A stretch of 64,000 bases of DNA, taken from assembly GCA_019638235.1 (NCBI GenBank), contig JAHBUE010000001.1, positions 2,156,492 through 2,220,491 of the forward strand, read 5' to 3'. Positions 24,862 through 35,031 of this stretch are shown here, piece by piece (position 1 is the first letter of the stretch; the number at the start of each line of letters is the position of its first letter). The DNA is from Cyclobacteriaceae bacterium (GTDB lineage Bacteria > Bacteroidota > Bacteroidia > Cytophagales > Cyclobacteriaceae). The translations under genes were made by a program, and so were the position numbers. The notes beneath the pieces are model-generated. The model was not told the DNA's origin, ran no database searches, and worked only from the letters and a program-made list of their open reading frames with translations.

Positions 24862-26208
24862 TCAACTAACAGGGTCATCCTGGTCGTTAACAAAACGCAC
24901 ACAAAAGGCGGCAATAAGCAGAAACACACCGGCCATTACAATGGCATAAATGGATTGCGAGTTGTAAAAATATTTTACAACAGGCCCACCAATAATACCA
25001 TTTACAATCTGCGGAAGCGTGATGAAAAAATTAAACACGCCCATGTAAATACCCATTTTCTTTGGAGGTATGGAACCTGCCAGCATAGCATACGGCATGG
25101 CCAATATACTGGCCCATGCAATGCCTACGCCTATCATAGAAAATATGAGCAGGTTAGGGTTGTGAATGAAGTAAATGGAAATCAACCCGATGCCACCGGC
25201 TGTTAGCGAAATGGCATGCGTGGTTTTACGACCTACTTTTGCTGCTATTACCGGAAGTGAGAGCGCATACAGTGCAGACACACCATTGTAAATACCGAAG
25301 ATGATACCCACCCAATTTGCTGCGGTATTGTATTCGTCAGATGAGGTATCGGATTGCGGCAGGCCATATACATGAGTTGCTACTGCCGAAGTAGTGAACA
25401 CCCACATGGAAAACAAGGCAAACCAGGAGAAGAACTGCACTAATCCCAATTGCTTCATCGTTTTCGGCATGCGTGCAAAATCACTAACGATTTGCGCCAG
25501 TCCGGTTTTTCTTTTTGGTGATAGCGATTCTTCTTTACTGTATTCAGTATCGGGCGGAAATTCTTTTGTTGTAACTACTGTCCATAGAATGGCTATGAGA
25601 AATACAAACGCTCCCACATAGAAAGAGAGTGTAACACTAAAAGGAACCACGCCTTCTCCGGCTGTTTTTTCAACCCCAAAAAACTCGGCAAAGATGTAGG
25701 GAAGCCACGAACCGATTACCGCGCCAAGCCCGATGAGAAAAGTCTGGATGGAAAATCCAAGCGTGCGTTGGTCGGTTGGAAGCAGGTCGGCCACCAATGC
25801 GCGGAACGGCTCCATAGCAACGTTGAAAGAAGCGTCCATAATCATGAGTACACCAGCCCCGATGTAAAGAGGGGGCAGTATGCCTGCCAGCAAGTGGGCG
25901 TTGGGCATGAAGATGAGTGCTATAGATGCCAGTATGGAGCCTGCCAGAAAATACGGTCTTCTTCTGCCGAGTGATGTCCATGTGCGGTCACTGTAATACC
26001 CGATAACGGGCTGAACAAGCATACCAGTTAACGGTGCAGCAAGCCAGAACCACGACAGGTGCTCAACGTCAGCGCCAAAAGTGGTGAGGATGCGCGATGC
26101 GTTTCCGTTCTGGAGCGCAAAACCAAATTGAATGCCCATAAATCCGAAACTCATGTTCCAGATTTGCCAGAAGCTAAGGCGGGGGCGTGTTGTGGGTGTT
26201 GACGACAT
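24862..26208 (-). CDS. MFS sugar transporter, SLC45/maltose type
   Basis: 448 residues with about 12 transmembrane segments. The start FWQIWNMSFGFMGIQFGFAL, PVIGYYSDRTWTSLGRRRPY (the family's Asp-Arg/Arg-Arg-Arg motif) and ASFNVAMEPFRALVADLLPT are characteristic of the SLC45-like/glycoside-pentoside group that imports sucrose, maltose or maltodextrins by proton symport across the inner membrane. It lies next to a cytoplasmic GH31 alpha-glucosidase in the same direction, within the maltose/starch locus, which supports a maltose or short maltodextrin substrate. Confidence 0.88.
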   Translation of the reverse strand: MSSTPTTRPRLSFWQIWNMSFGFMGIQFGFALQNGNASRILTTFGADVEHLSWFWLAAPLTGMLVQPVIGYYSDRTWTSLGRRRPYFLAGSILASIALIFMPNAHLLAGILPPLYIGAGVLMIMDASFNVAMEPFRALVADLLPTDQRTLGFSIQTFLIGLGAVIGSWLPYIFAEFFGVEKTAGEGVVPFSVTLSFYVGAFVFLIAILWTVVTTKEFPPDTEYSKEESLSPKRKTGLAQIVSDFARMPKTMKQLGLVQFFSWFALFSMWVFTTSAVATHVYGLPQSDTSSDEYNTAANWVGIIFGIYNGVSALYALSLPVIAAKVGRKTTHAISLTAGGIGLISIYFIHNPNLLIFSMIGVGIAWASILAMPYAMLAGSIPPKKMGIYMGVFNFFITLPQIVNGIIGGPVVKYFYNSQSIYAIVMAGVFLLIAAFCVRFVNDQDDPVS

Positions 26209-26237
26209 AAAATCAGTTAAGCGAAATTAATTATAAA

Positions 26238-26310
26238 GCATCTCTAAAAAATCTATCATGCGGAAGCCTGGATTGCTTCGCCCCGCTTTTTTGCGGGACT
26301 CGCAATGACG
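26238..26310. repeat. Partial repeat element sharing the 22868 terminus
   Basis: GCATCTCTAAAAA (13 bases) is identical to the end of the 22868 element. It is followed by a nested palindrome: ATTGC .. CCCGC-TTTTTT-GCGGG .. GCAAT. The opposite terminal repeat is absent. The central segment, read on the minus strand, has the GTCATTGCGAG-type sequence common in dispersed bacterial palindromic repeats. It may also end transcription of the GH31 gene's neighbour. Confidence 0.5.
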
Positions 26311-26318
26311 TTCCTTTT

Positions 26319-28721
26319 TTACCATTCAATAACTACGTTGTTTGTGGTTTGAGGAATTGAAATATACGGCAATTCCCGGATTATCGGCCCTTCAGGTGGT
26401 GTGCCTACCGGGTCGTAGTGTGCCATTGGCTGAACAAACCGGTAATCTGTATGCTCAACCTGATGCACAGCCTCATTTACACGAACGTTGTTGAGGTTAT
26501 CAAATCCATGAAAATAAATATTGATAGTGGTGTAGGGCGATTGGTATGCTCCTTCATTTTTCCCGATGATAAATTGGTGTGGGTGATATTCCAATGTACG
26601 CTGGCTGAACGCGCCCTGTTGGTAACGGAAGGTTTCGCCATCATCTTCATACAATACAAAACTGTTTCCTGTTTCACCTTTATATATATGAAGTTCAAGA
26701 ACATCACCGCTATCGTTAACTGTACTTCCGGCTTTGGCACGCATCGGAATTATGGATGAACCCTTTACATAAACAGGAAGTTTATCCAGCGGGCAGTCCG
26801 CTACGTGTATGGAGCTGCCGGGGTGAGCATCATCCGTATAAAAATCATACCAGTTGCCTTGCGGCAGATATACTTTTACTAAGTCTTTAGAGCTTTCAAC
26901 CGGAGCTATCAGCAAGGCAGGGCCAAACAAATACTGGTTGTGAAAGCGATGGTCGTAAACAGTATCATCAAACGAATAATCAATAGCTAACGACCGGCAA
27001 ACCGGCATACCGGTTTTGGAGGCATCGTAAAACAAAGAGTATAAGTAGGGGAGAAGCCGATAACGAAGTTTGATATAGTTGCGCGAAATTTCCTCTACGC
27101 GCTCCCCGAATGTCCAGGGCTCCGAATCGCGGGTGTTTATCATGGTGTGCCCACGAAAGAAAGGTGAGAACGCCCCGATAGAAACCCATCGGGCAAAAAG
27201 TTTTTCATCGGTATTGCCTACAAACCCGCCCACATCGTAGCCTGCAAAAGCAATTCCCGACAGCCCCATACTGTTTACTAAGCGCACACCCAACAGCATG
27301 TGCTCATCGTACGCCACGTTATCGCCTGTCCACACGGCTGAGTAACGTTGAATACCAGAGAATGCAGAGCGCGTAAGATTAAACGGACGTTTACCTTTTA
27401 ACAGTTCTTTAGTGCCTTCGTAGGTGCTTCGCGCCATCTGGAAACCGTAAATGTTTCTGCCCCTGCGCATGGTAGCGCGGTTGCCTTCAAAATCCAGTTC
27501 AAGGGTTTCGGGCAGGCTGTGCCCCCAGGTAGCAATTTCGTTCATGTCATTCCAGAAACCTTCCACGCCAAGCGCCACGTAATCTTTAAATTGCTCCTTC
27601 CACCACGTTCTTGTTTTCGGGTTGGTAAAATCGGGGAAGCGGCACCAGCCCGGCCACACCTGCCCGGTGTAGTTTTCTCCGTCAGGATATTTAATGAATA
27701 CATCATTGGCCTTTCCGTCTTCGTATGTGTGATATCCGTCTTCAACCTTTATGCCCGGGTCGCACATAACCACAACGTTAAACTCAAGTTCTTTCAGGCG
27801 GTTTATTAACTGTTTCGGGTCTGGGAAATCTTTTTTGCTCCATGTAAAGATTTTGTAGCCTTCCATGTAGTGAATATCAAGCACGATTACATCGGCAGGA
27901 ATATCCTTTTCGCGAAACGTATTGGCAACGCTTAACACTTCCTTATCGGGATAGTAGCTGTACCGGCATTGCTGGTAGCCAATACTCCATAGTGGGGGCA
28001 ATTCCATTCTTCCCGTAAGGTGTGTATAGTGTTTTATCACCTGCCCAACGGTAGTATCGTGCATGAAGTAATAGTTCATCTCACCCGTATCGGCACCAAA
28101 ACTTGAAAAACGGTTGTTGGATGCGCCAAAGTTGAAATATGATTTATGTGTGTTATCGAGATAGATGCCATAAGCAAGGCTATTGTGCAGCCCCATATAA
28201 AAAGGAATGGAACAATACAGCGGGTCAGCGCCCGTATGATAGGCGTAGGCGTCCGTATTCCAGTTGGTATAGCCTTGCCCTTTGCGGTCGAGTGCCCCTG
28301 TTTTTTCGCCCAGCCCGATAAAGCGCTCACCTTGTTGCAGTTTTTTGTGTGTTGTTACCTGTTCGCCAATCCAGGTTGTGCCTAAGGCGTCATCTTCATT
28401 AATGATTTGGCCGCTGTCGGTAAGAAAGGTTATGCGCAGTGAAGATTTCAGAACACGCACCTGCAACGATGCCGATTGCAGGAGCAGGGCATCGCCTTCA
28501 TCGCGCACAGTAATATTGAGTGTTTCGGGTGTGGCTACTACGCTATACGAAAACTCTTCGATGAAGTGTGCACGGGTAAACGTAACGCGAACAATGCTAT
28601 CCGTGTAAAAAAATACCGAGAAAACAGCCTGTTCACTTTTGCCGTGTATTCCGTTGGGGGTTTGCTCCCACGAGGTGAGGGTGCCGGCAGGGGTGCTTAT
28701 TGCTGAGTTGAATTTAGTCAT
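26319..28721 (-). CDS. Glycoside hydrolase family 31 alpha-glucosidase, cytoplasmic
   Basis: 800 residues without a signal peptide. It has an N-terminal beta-sandwich, a (beta/alpha)8 barrel and a C-terminal beta domain. The GH31 nucleophile is Asp in GFWNDMNEIATWG (about residue 392) and the acid/base Asp lies in VWTGDN after RSAFSGIQRYSA. Further family landmarks: IPADVIVLDIHYMEGYKIFT and PFFRGHTMINTRDSEPW. It removes terminal glucose from maltodextrins or isomaltosides. It is divergent from susC across a 246-base region that contains a LacI-type operator, and co-oriented with the sugar transporter gene. Confidence 0.94.
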   Translation of the reverse strand: MTKFNSAISTPAGTLTSWEQTPNGIHGKSEQAVFSVFFYTDSIVRVTFTRAHFIEEFSYSVVATPETLNITVRDEGDALLLQSASLQVRVLKSSLRITFLTDSGQIINEDDALGTTWIGEQVTTHKKLQQGERFIGLGEKTGALDRKGQGYTNWNTDAYAYHTGADPLYCSIPFYMGLHNSLAYGIYLDNTHKSYFNFGASNNRFSSFGADTGEMNYYFMHDTTVGQVIKHYTHLTGRMELPPLWSIGYQQCRYSYYPDKEVLSVANTFREKDIPADVIVLDIHYMEGYKIFTWSKKDFPDPKQLINRLKELEFNVVVMCDPGIKVEDGYHTYEDGKANDVFIKYPDGENYTGQVWPGWCRFPDFTNPKTRTWWKEQFKDYVALGVEGFWNDMNEIATWGHSLPETLELDFEGNRATMRRGRNIYGFQMARSTYEGTKELLKGKRPFNLTRSAFSGIQRYSAVWTGDNVAYDEHMLLGVRLVNSMGLSGIAFAGYDVGGFVGNTDEKLFARWVSIGAFSPFFRGHTMINTRDSEPWTFGERVEEISRNYIKLRYRLLPYLYSLFYDASKTGMPVCRSLAIDYSFDDTVYDHRFHNQYLFGPALLIAPVESSKDLVKVYLPQGNWYDFYTDDAHPGSSIHVADCPLDKLPVYVKGSSIIPMRAKAGSTVNDSGDVLELHIYKGETGNSFVLYEDDGETFRYQQGAFSQRTLEYHPHQFIIGKNEGAYQSPYTTINIYFHGFDNLNNVRVNEAVHQVEHTDYRFVQPMAHYDPVGTPPEGPIIRELPYISIPQTTNNVVIEW

Positions 28722-28843
28722 GTAAATAAAGGGGTCAGAATTTGTGCTTAAAGTAACAGCAAATTCATTTACCTGTCATTCAGGAAGCACGTGAATTTGC
28801 CTTTGCGTTAATGAATATCTGAAAAAAACGCCCAAAAAATTCC

Positions 28844-28855
28844 GTAATCGTTTGC
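28844..28855. promoter_or_regulatory. LacI-type operator between GH31 and susC
   Basis: GTAATCGTTTGC, followed by GG, shares AATCGTTTGCG with the site at 42824. The form is a near-palindrome centred on CG. It sits in the divergent control region, 113 bases before susC, and is likely bound by the LacI-family regulator of this locus. Confidence 0.6.
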
Positions 28856-28967
28856 GGTCACGATTCCGATAAAATTATTAGGTATTATTCTGATTTTCGG
28901 ACGCACTTTATCGCTAACTTGTCCGCGTTGTTTTATACAAATTTTGTACACCTAAAACTTTCTACTT

Positions 28968-31941
28968 ATGATAAAATTTTACCTGAGGGGGTATGTACTC
29001 GTTCTCTTACTGGTCGGAGCCATGACGGCCTGGGGCCAGAGCAGAACGATAACAGGAACGGTAACGTCATCGGATGACGGCACAGGTCTGCCGGGCGTTA
29101 ACATTCTTGAGAAGGGCACCAATAACGGTGCGGTAACAGATGCAAACGGAAGTTATACGATTTCGGTTTCCGGGGCTAATTCTGTTTTGGTATTTTCTTT
29201 TGTGGGTTACGGCACAAGCGAAGTAACAGTTGGTTCGCAATCAACCATTAATGTTTCGCTTCAAGCTGATGTAACATCGCTATCGGAAATTGTTGTGATT
29301 GGGTATGGCTCCATAGAGAAGAAAGATGTAACAGGGGCAATTGCCGACATTTCAAAGGAAGATTTTAATAGGGGAGTTTTGTCATCGCCCCAGGATCTTA
29401 TTGTTGGAAAACTTGCAGGTGTTAATGTTACAACAAACAGTGGTGCGCCTGGCGCTGGTGCAACTATTCGTATTCGTGGGGGTTCATCATTAAATGCGAG
29501 CAATGACCCGCTAATTATTATTGACGGTTTTCCGGTTGATAACGGTGGTCTTTCAGGCGTTGCAAACGTGTTGTCAACTATTAACCCGAATGATATTGAA
29601 ACATTCACGGTATTGAAGGATGCTTCTGCAACGGCAATTTATGGTTCACGCGCATCAAACGGTGTTATCATCATTACCACGAAAAAGGGAGTTGCCGGCA
29701 AACCGAAAATCAGTTTTAATACTACATTTTCAGCCAGCACACCGATTAAATATTTTGATGTTCTGAATGCTGATGAGTATCGTGACCTGGTGCAGGATCT
29801 TGTTAGTCAGGGACGAATTAATGCTGCTGATGTTACTGCCAAATTAGGTAATGAGGACACAGACTGGCAAAAAGAGATTTTCAGAACAGCACTTTCAAGC
29901 GATAACAATTTAAGCATTACTGGCTCTGTTAAAAACGTTCCCTATCGTGCTTCGTACGGTTATACAGATCAGCAAGGTATTCTGAAAAATACAGACATTG
30001 CCCGTCATACATTAAACCTTAGTGTTTCTCCTTCGTTTCTGGACGATCATCTTAAAGTTACGGTGAATGCAAAGGGTAGTAATGTGAAGAGTAATTTTGG
30101 CGATGCCGGTGCAGTAGGTGCTGCTATTTCCTATGACCCAACAAAGCCCGTGCGTGATGGGAATGAACTTTATGGAGGCTATTTCTCGTGGTTAAGCGTT
30201 CCTGGGGTACCCGCCAATAATATTACGTTTAACCCGGTAGCAATGGCTGAACTGACCGACAACGTTGGTACTGCCAACCGGTTAATCGGAAATGTGGAAT
30301 TGGAATACAAGGTTCACGCAATTTCTGGCTTAAAGGCTCACTTAAATGTGGGCTTGGACTACCATAAAGAGTGATGGGTATAACAAAGCTCCGATTACGG
30401 CAGATTTTACCCGTGTAGTAACGGATGGAGGAACTGTACTTGATGGAAGAAATAACATCTATTCGGCAGAAAACAAATCACGCCTGTTGGATTTTTACCT
30501 TAACTATTCTAAGAACCTGGGAGATCATAAAGTAGATGTTACCGCTGGTTACGGCTGGCAATATTTCTATAGACAAAATGAGTCAGTAAATCGCAGAGCG
30601 GATAAATCGATTGTAAATGTTCCGGCTCCGTTCATCGGTGAGAATTGGCTTGTTTCGTTTTTTGGTAGAGCGAATTATTCATTCATGGATAAATACTTAC
30701 TTACTGCAACTCTACGCTATGATGGATCATCCCGTTTTCCAGCCAATCCCTGGGGTTTGTTCCCTGCTGTTTCAGCAGCCTGGAGAATTAAGGACGAGGC
30801 CTTTCTTTCTGGCGTAGATAAATTGAGTGAACTGAAACTGAGGGTGGGATATGGTGAAACCGGTCAGCAGGATATAGGTAACTTCTATCCAGGTTTAGCC
30901 ATTTACAGAACATCCACAGCTACGGCTCAATATCAACTTGGCGATACGTTTTATCCAACACTTCGCCCTGATGCTTACGATGGTGGTATAAGATGGGAAA
31001 CAACCAGTACACTTAATTTAGGTGTTGATTTTGGATTGTTTAATAACCGACTTACAGGTACAGTAGAGGTTTATAACCGGAAGACTTTTGATTTATTAAA
31101 TTATGTGCAAGTTGCCAGCGGTACCGGGTTTTCAAACTTCTTAGATACAAACGTTGGTAATTTAGAGAATAATGGAATTGAAGTAACCTTGAATGCCATT
31201 CCGGTAAGTACAGGAGATTTTACCTGGAATCTTGGAGTTAACTTTGCACGTAACGTTAACAAGTTGACAAAACTATTGTTGGTTGACGATCCGACCTACA
31301 ATGGTGTACCGGCAGGTGGCATAGGGGTTGGTCAGTATATACAGAATCAACAGGTGGGTTACCCGATTAATTCGTTCTGGGTGCTGCAACAAGTTTACGG
31401 GGCTGACGGAATGCCAATTGAAGGTTTATATGTGAATCGCTCAGATGAGAGTTCGGCAGTTTCTTCAAACAACAACAACAAATACAGGCCTGAACACCCG
31501 GTAGCTGATTATTTGATTGGTATCAATTCACGGTTCAATTATAAAAAGTTTGACTTTGCGTTTTCAAGCCGTTTAAGCTTAGGTAACCATGTCTATAATA
31601 ATGCTGTTGCAGGTCGCGCTTTTCTGAACAACGTTTATGCAAACGGATTTTTCAGCAATGTGCCTAATGCCGTTTTTGAAACAGGATTTTTCAGCCAGCA
31701 ACAGTTGTCTGATTTTTATTTGCAGGATGCGTCCTTCTTTAAAATGGATAACATGAGTGTTGGGTATTCTATGGACAATCTTCTGTCCAATAAGCTGAAG
31801 GCGAGAATCAACTTTACTGTTCAGAATGCATTTATCATTACCAAGTATGATGGTATTGATCCTGAAGTAAATGGTGGTATTGATAATACGATTTATCCAA
31901 GACCACGTGTATTCTTGCTTGGATTAAGTCTTGATTTTTAA
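28968..31941 (+). pseudogene. susC: SusC/RagA-type TonB-linked outer-membrane transporter, with one frameshift
   Basis: The SusC transporter imports oligosaccharides bound by SusD. The first frame (28968-30374, 468 residues) holds the signal peptide, a CarboxypepD_reg-like domain (ITGTVTSSDDGTGLPGVNIL), the SusC TonB-box region (SLSEIVVIGYGSIEKKDVTG) and the plug (RIRGGSSLNASNDPLIIIDG). It stops at TGA 30372 right after LNVGLDYHKE. The barrel continues without loss in another frame from about 30370 (SDGYNKAPITADFTRVVTDG) to 31941, ending RPRVFLLGLSLDF. One extra base near 30363-30371 explains this. Combined length, about 990 residues, is normal. susD follows six bases later. Either a true inactivation or a sequence error. 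Confidence 0.9.
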
Positions 31942-31947
31942 TTATTA

Positions 31948-33522
31948 ATGAAGCGATTGATTATGAAAATAAAAATATATCAACTGTTCATTACAAGCCT
32001 TGTTCTTGTGATGGCATCGTGTATAGGCGATTTGGATGTTATTCCTAAAGATCCAAACCTCGTTACCAGTAAAACGGTATATAACAGCCCTGCTGCTTAC
32101 AAGCAAGGCCTGGCAAAACTGTATGCCTTGTTTATTCTAACAGGTCAGCAAGGCCCGGCAGGTCAGCCAGATGTATCAGGTGTTGATGAAGGGTTTAGCT
32201 GCTTTACCCGGTCTATGTGGAATATGGAAGAGTTGACTACAGATGAAGCTATCTGGTCATACCCGAATGATGCGGAAGGAACTATTTCCAACCTGTATTT
32301 CAATTCGTGGTTACCTTCTGATGGGATACCAACCGCTTTGTTTGGCCGCTTAATGGCTTCAATGGCTATTATCAACGAATATATTCGTGCAGTAAATAAT
32401 TCAAATGACCCTGACCTTGTTCGCTATCATGCTGAAGCCAGGTTCCTGCGCGCACTTGGGTATTATTATGGCATTAACTTATATGGAAATATGCCTTTTG
32501 TAACAGAAGCTGATTTGCCTGGTGCATTTCTACCGAAGCAAAAACCACGGGCAGAAGTTTTCCAGTATATTGAGGAAGAATTGTTAGCTATCTACCCTGA
32601 TTTGGGTAACCCACGATTTGAATATGGAAGGGCTGATAAGGCTGCTGCCTCTATGTTGTTGGCAAAATTGTATTTGAATGCAGAAGTATTCCTGGCGCCC
32701 ACTATTCCTCCTCAGTATGCAGGTCGTAATTTCTATAATGATGTTATAACTGAGCTAAATAAGGTTTTTGAAGGAGGCTACACGCTTGCACCAAAATATC
32801 TGAATAACTTCCTGGCTGATAACAACACAAGCCCGGAAATGATTTTTACGTTTAATAATGATGGTGCCAATTCTCAGGCGTATGACGGAGTATGGACTAT
32901 GATTCGCGGAAATAGCGGCAATGGCGGATGGGGCGGTTTGCGTACCCGCTCTGCATTTGTTGATTTGTTTGATTCAAACCCAAGTGATCACAGGGGTATT
33001 TTTGCAAAAGAAGACAAGGGACAGGAAAGAGGAATTACTGATCCAAATAACTCCACTCACGGTTACGGGATTTTCAAGTTCCGTAATGTACGGAAAGACG
33101 GTTCAACTCCTCCTAATGATGGCACCGGTTTTATTGACACGGATTTTCCTTTGTTCAGATTAGCTGATGCATACCTGATGTATGCTGAAGCGGTACTCAG
33201 AGGGGCAACAAATGGTTCTACGGCAACTGCTGTGAACTATATTAACGCATTGCGTAATCGTGCAGAAGATACTCCTATAGGTGATGTTGTAACTATTGAC
33301 CTTGATTTTATTCTTGATGAAAGAGGAAGAGAATTATACTGGGAAGGGCACAGGCGCACAGATTTGATCCGCTTTGGAAAATTTACAGGCAGTGCATATA
33401 TCTGGGATTGGAAGGGGGGTACACCCGAAGGCAGAAGTATTCCGGATCACATGAAAATTTTCCCGATTCCGGCTGCTGACCTTGCCACTAATCCAACATT
33501 GGTGCAAAATCCTGGGTATTAA
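31948..33522 (+). CDS. susD: SusD/RagB-family nutrient-binding lipoprotein
   Basis: 524 residues (519 if ATG 31963 is used). The lipobox is LVLVMASCIGDLD. TPR-like helices form the SusD fold, with ARFLRALGYYYGINLYGNMP (the conserved RaxxYy-lyg.vP region) and the C-terminal LDERGRELYWEGHRRTDLIR near residue 455-475, the usual family hallmark. SusD caps the SusC barrel and captures glycan at the cell surface. It is directly downstream of susC and upstream of the SusE-like gene, one operon. Confidence 0.95.
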   Translation: MKRLIMKIKIYQLFITSLVLVMASCIGDLDVIPKDPNLVTSKTVYNSPAAYKQGLAKLYALFILTGQQGPAGQPDVSGVDEGFSCFTRSMWNMEELTTDEAIWSYPNDAEGTISNLYFNSWLPSDGIPTALFGRLMASMAIINEYIRAVNNSNDPDLVRYHAEARFLRALGYYYGINLYGNMPFVTEADLPGAFLPKQKPRAEVFQYIEEELLAIYPDLGNPRFEYGRADKAAASMLLAKLYLNAEVFLAPTIPPQYAGRNFYNDVITELNKVFEGGYTLAPKYLNNFLADNNTSPEMIFTFNNDGANSQAYDGVWTMIRGNSGNGGWGGLRTRSAFVDLFDSNPSDHRGIFAKEDKGQERGITDPNNSTHGYGIFKFRNVRKDGSTPPNDGTGFIDTDFPLFRLADAYLMYAEAVLRGATNGSTATAVNYINALRNRAEDTPIGDVVTIDLDFILDERGRELYWEGHRRTDLIRFGKFTGSAYIWDWKGGTPEGRSIPDHMKIFPIPAADLATNPTLVQNPGY

Positions 33523-33548
33523 CATAAACATTGATAACACTAACGAAT

Positions 33549-34943
33549 ATGAAAAATCGAATAGTAATATGGCTTATACTTTTACTGGCAGGCTTTGCAC
33601 ATATAGCGTGCGAAGAACTTGAAACAGTACGGATAAACGAAAATGTAGAACCGAATACGCTGCAACCTCTTTCCAGCACTGATATAGTGCTTACGTTTGA
33701 GGAAGCAGATGAAAATGCTGTAACGTTCACTTGGACAGCTACTGATTTTGGATTTCAGGCTGGCACAGTGTACACAATCGAAATGGATGTTGCAGGAAAT
33801 AATTTTGCCAACGCTTTTGAGTTGGAGGAAACCAGAAATTTGACTGCTTCAGTTTCAGTAAGAACGATGAATAACGGCATGCTGGCCTTAGGTCAAAATC
33901 CTTTTGAGCCTGCTAATATGGAGTTCAGAGTGATTTCAGTGGTGAGCAATAATGTTGCCCCGGTATTCTCCACCACCCGAACGGCTTCTGTTACACCTTT
34001 TGCAACCAGTTTCCCCTCTATTTGGGGAATGGGATCGGGTTTAAAAGGCTGGGGCCCCTGGCCCGATAATGCAGTGGAATGGTCAAGTCAGCAATTTAAG
34101 AAGTACGAGCAGATTGCGTATTTTACGAATGGTGAAGCATTCCGGTTCTTTGAACAATTGGATTGGGGACCTGTTTCCTATAACTACCCATATTTTACAT
34201 CTGTTTCACCGGTTTTTGAAAATGCCAATGATGGTGATAGTAATCTCCGTGTTGCTGGTGCAACCGGCTGGTATCTCGTAAAAGTTGATTTGATCGCAAA
34301 AACCGTCACTGCGGAAGCGACTCAAGAGCCACTTATGTACATGACAGGTGCAGGTATTGGTGGTTGGGATACACCGGGTACTGGAGCCAGTATTAAAATG
34401 ACGTATGTACGCCCTGGGGTATTTTTTGCAACGGCTAATTTTGTAAGTGGAGAAGCGTTCCGTTTTTTTGCCCAGGCCGACTGGGGGCCAACTTCATATA
34501 ATTATCCTTACTTCACAACGGTTAGCTCTTTGTTCGAAAATGCATCGGATGGTGACTCAAACCTTCGTTATACGGGTACAACTGGACCGCAAACTGTTAT
34601 TGTAGATATAAATGAAGGTACTGTTGTTGTTGTTCCTCCTTTATACATGACAGGCGCAGGTATTGGCGGCTGGGATCAACCTGGTACTGGTGTCAGTATA
34701 AAAATGGCATACGTGGCCATTGACACCTACGAGGCAACGGCAACATTTTATAACGGTGAAACATTCCGGTTTTTTGCCCAGGATAACTGGGGGCCAACCT
34801 CTTACAATTATCCATACTTTACTACAGTAGCTTCAGATTTTGAGCATGCAGAAGATGGCGATAGCAACCTGAGGTATATCGGAGAAACAGGTTCGCGTAC
34901 TGTTAAAGTAAACCTTGCTACCAAAGTTGTAACATTGAATTAA
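33549..34943 (+). CDS. SusE/SusF-like starch-binding lipoprotein with three tandem modules
   Basis: 464 residues from ATG 33549 (the frame opens at TTG 33531). Lipobox: AGFAHIACEE. An N-terminal SusE-type domain (LSSTDIVLTFEEADENAVTF) is followed by three related beta modules of about 95 residues, at roughly 34018-34320, 34333-34626 and 34645-34943. Each carries GEAFRFF or GETFRFF, then WGPxSYNYPYFT and DGDSNLR; the second and third begin MTGAGIGGWD. The modules match the repeating starch-binding domains of SusE/SusF. It holds polysaccharide at the surface next to SusCD. The close similarity of modules two and three suggests recent internal duplication. Confidence 0.85.
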   Translation: MKNRIVIWLILLLAGFAHIACEELETVRINENVEPNTLQPLSSTDIVLTFEEADENAVTFTWTATDFGFQAGTVYTIEMDVAGNNFANAFELEETRNLTASVSVRTMNNGMLALGQNPFEPANMEFRVISVVSNNVAPVFSTTRTASVTPFATSFPSIWGMGSGLKGWGPWPDNAVEWSSQQFKKYEQIAYFTNGEAFRFFEQLDWGPVSYNYPYFTSVSPVFENANDGDSNLRVAGATGWYLVKVDLIAKTVTAEATQEPLMYMTGAGIGGWDTPGTGASIKMTYVRPGVFFATANFVSGEAFRFFAQADWGPTSYNYPYFTTVSSLFENASDGDSNLRYTGTTGPQTVIVDINEGTVVVVPPLYMTGAGIGGWDQPGTGVSIKMAYVAIDTYEATATFYNGETFRFFAQDNWGPTSYNYPYFTTVASDFEHAEDGDSNLRYIGETGSRTVKVNLATKVVTLN

Positions 34944-34960
34944 TAGAGTTGTAGTGTAAA

Positions 34961-34996
34961 AAATCAGGAGCAGAATACGCTCCTGATTTTTTTATT
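34961..34996 (+). terminator. Intrinsic terminator after susE
   Basis: AAATCAGGAGC (34961-34971) pairs with GCTCCTGATTT (34979-34989), loop AGAATAC, then a T-run. It separates susCDE from the amylase gene, so read-through or a separate promoter is needed for the latter. Confidence 0.85.
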
Positions 34997-35031
34997 TATT
35001 CTTTAAACGTATCCGGTAATTAGTTTTAGCT

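Noticed and set aside
30360..30375. Programmed ribosomal frameshift in susC
   Set aside because: There is no slippery heptamer, stimulatory hairpin or precedent in SusC proteins; an extra base or true mutation is simpler.
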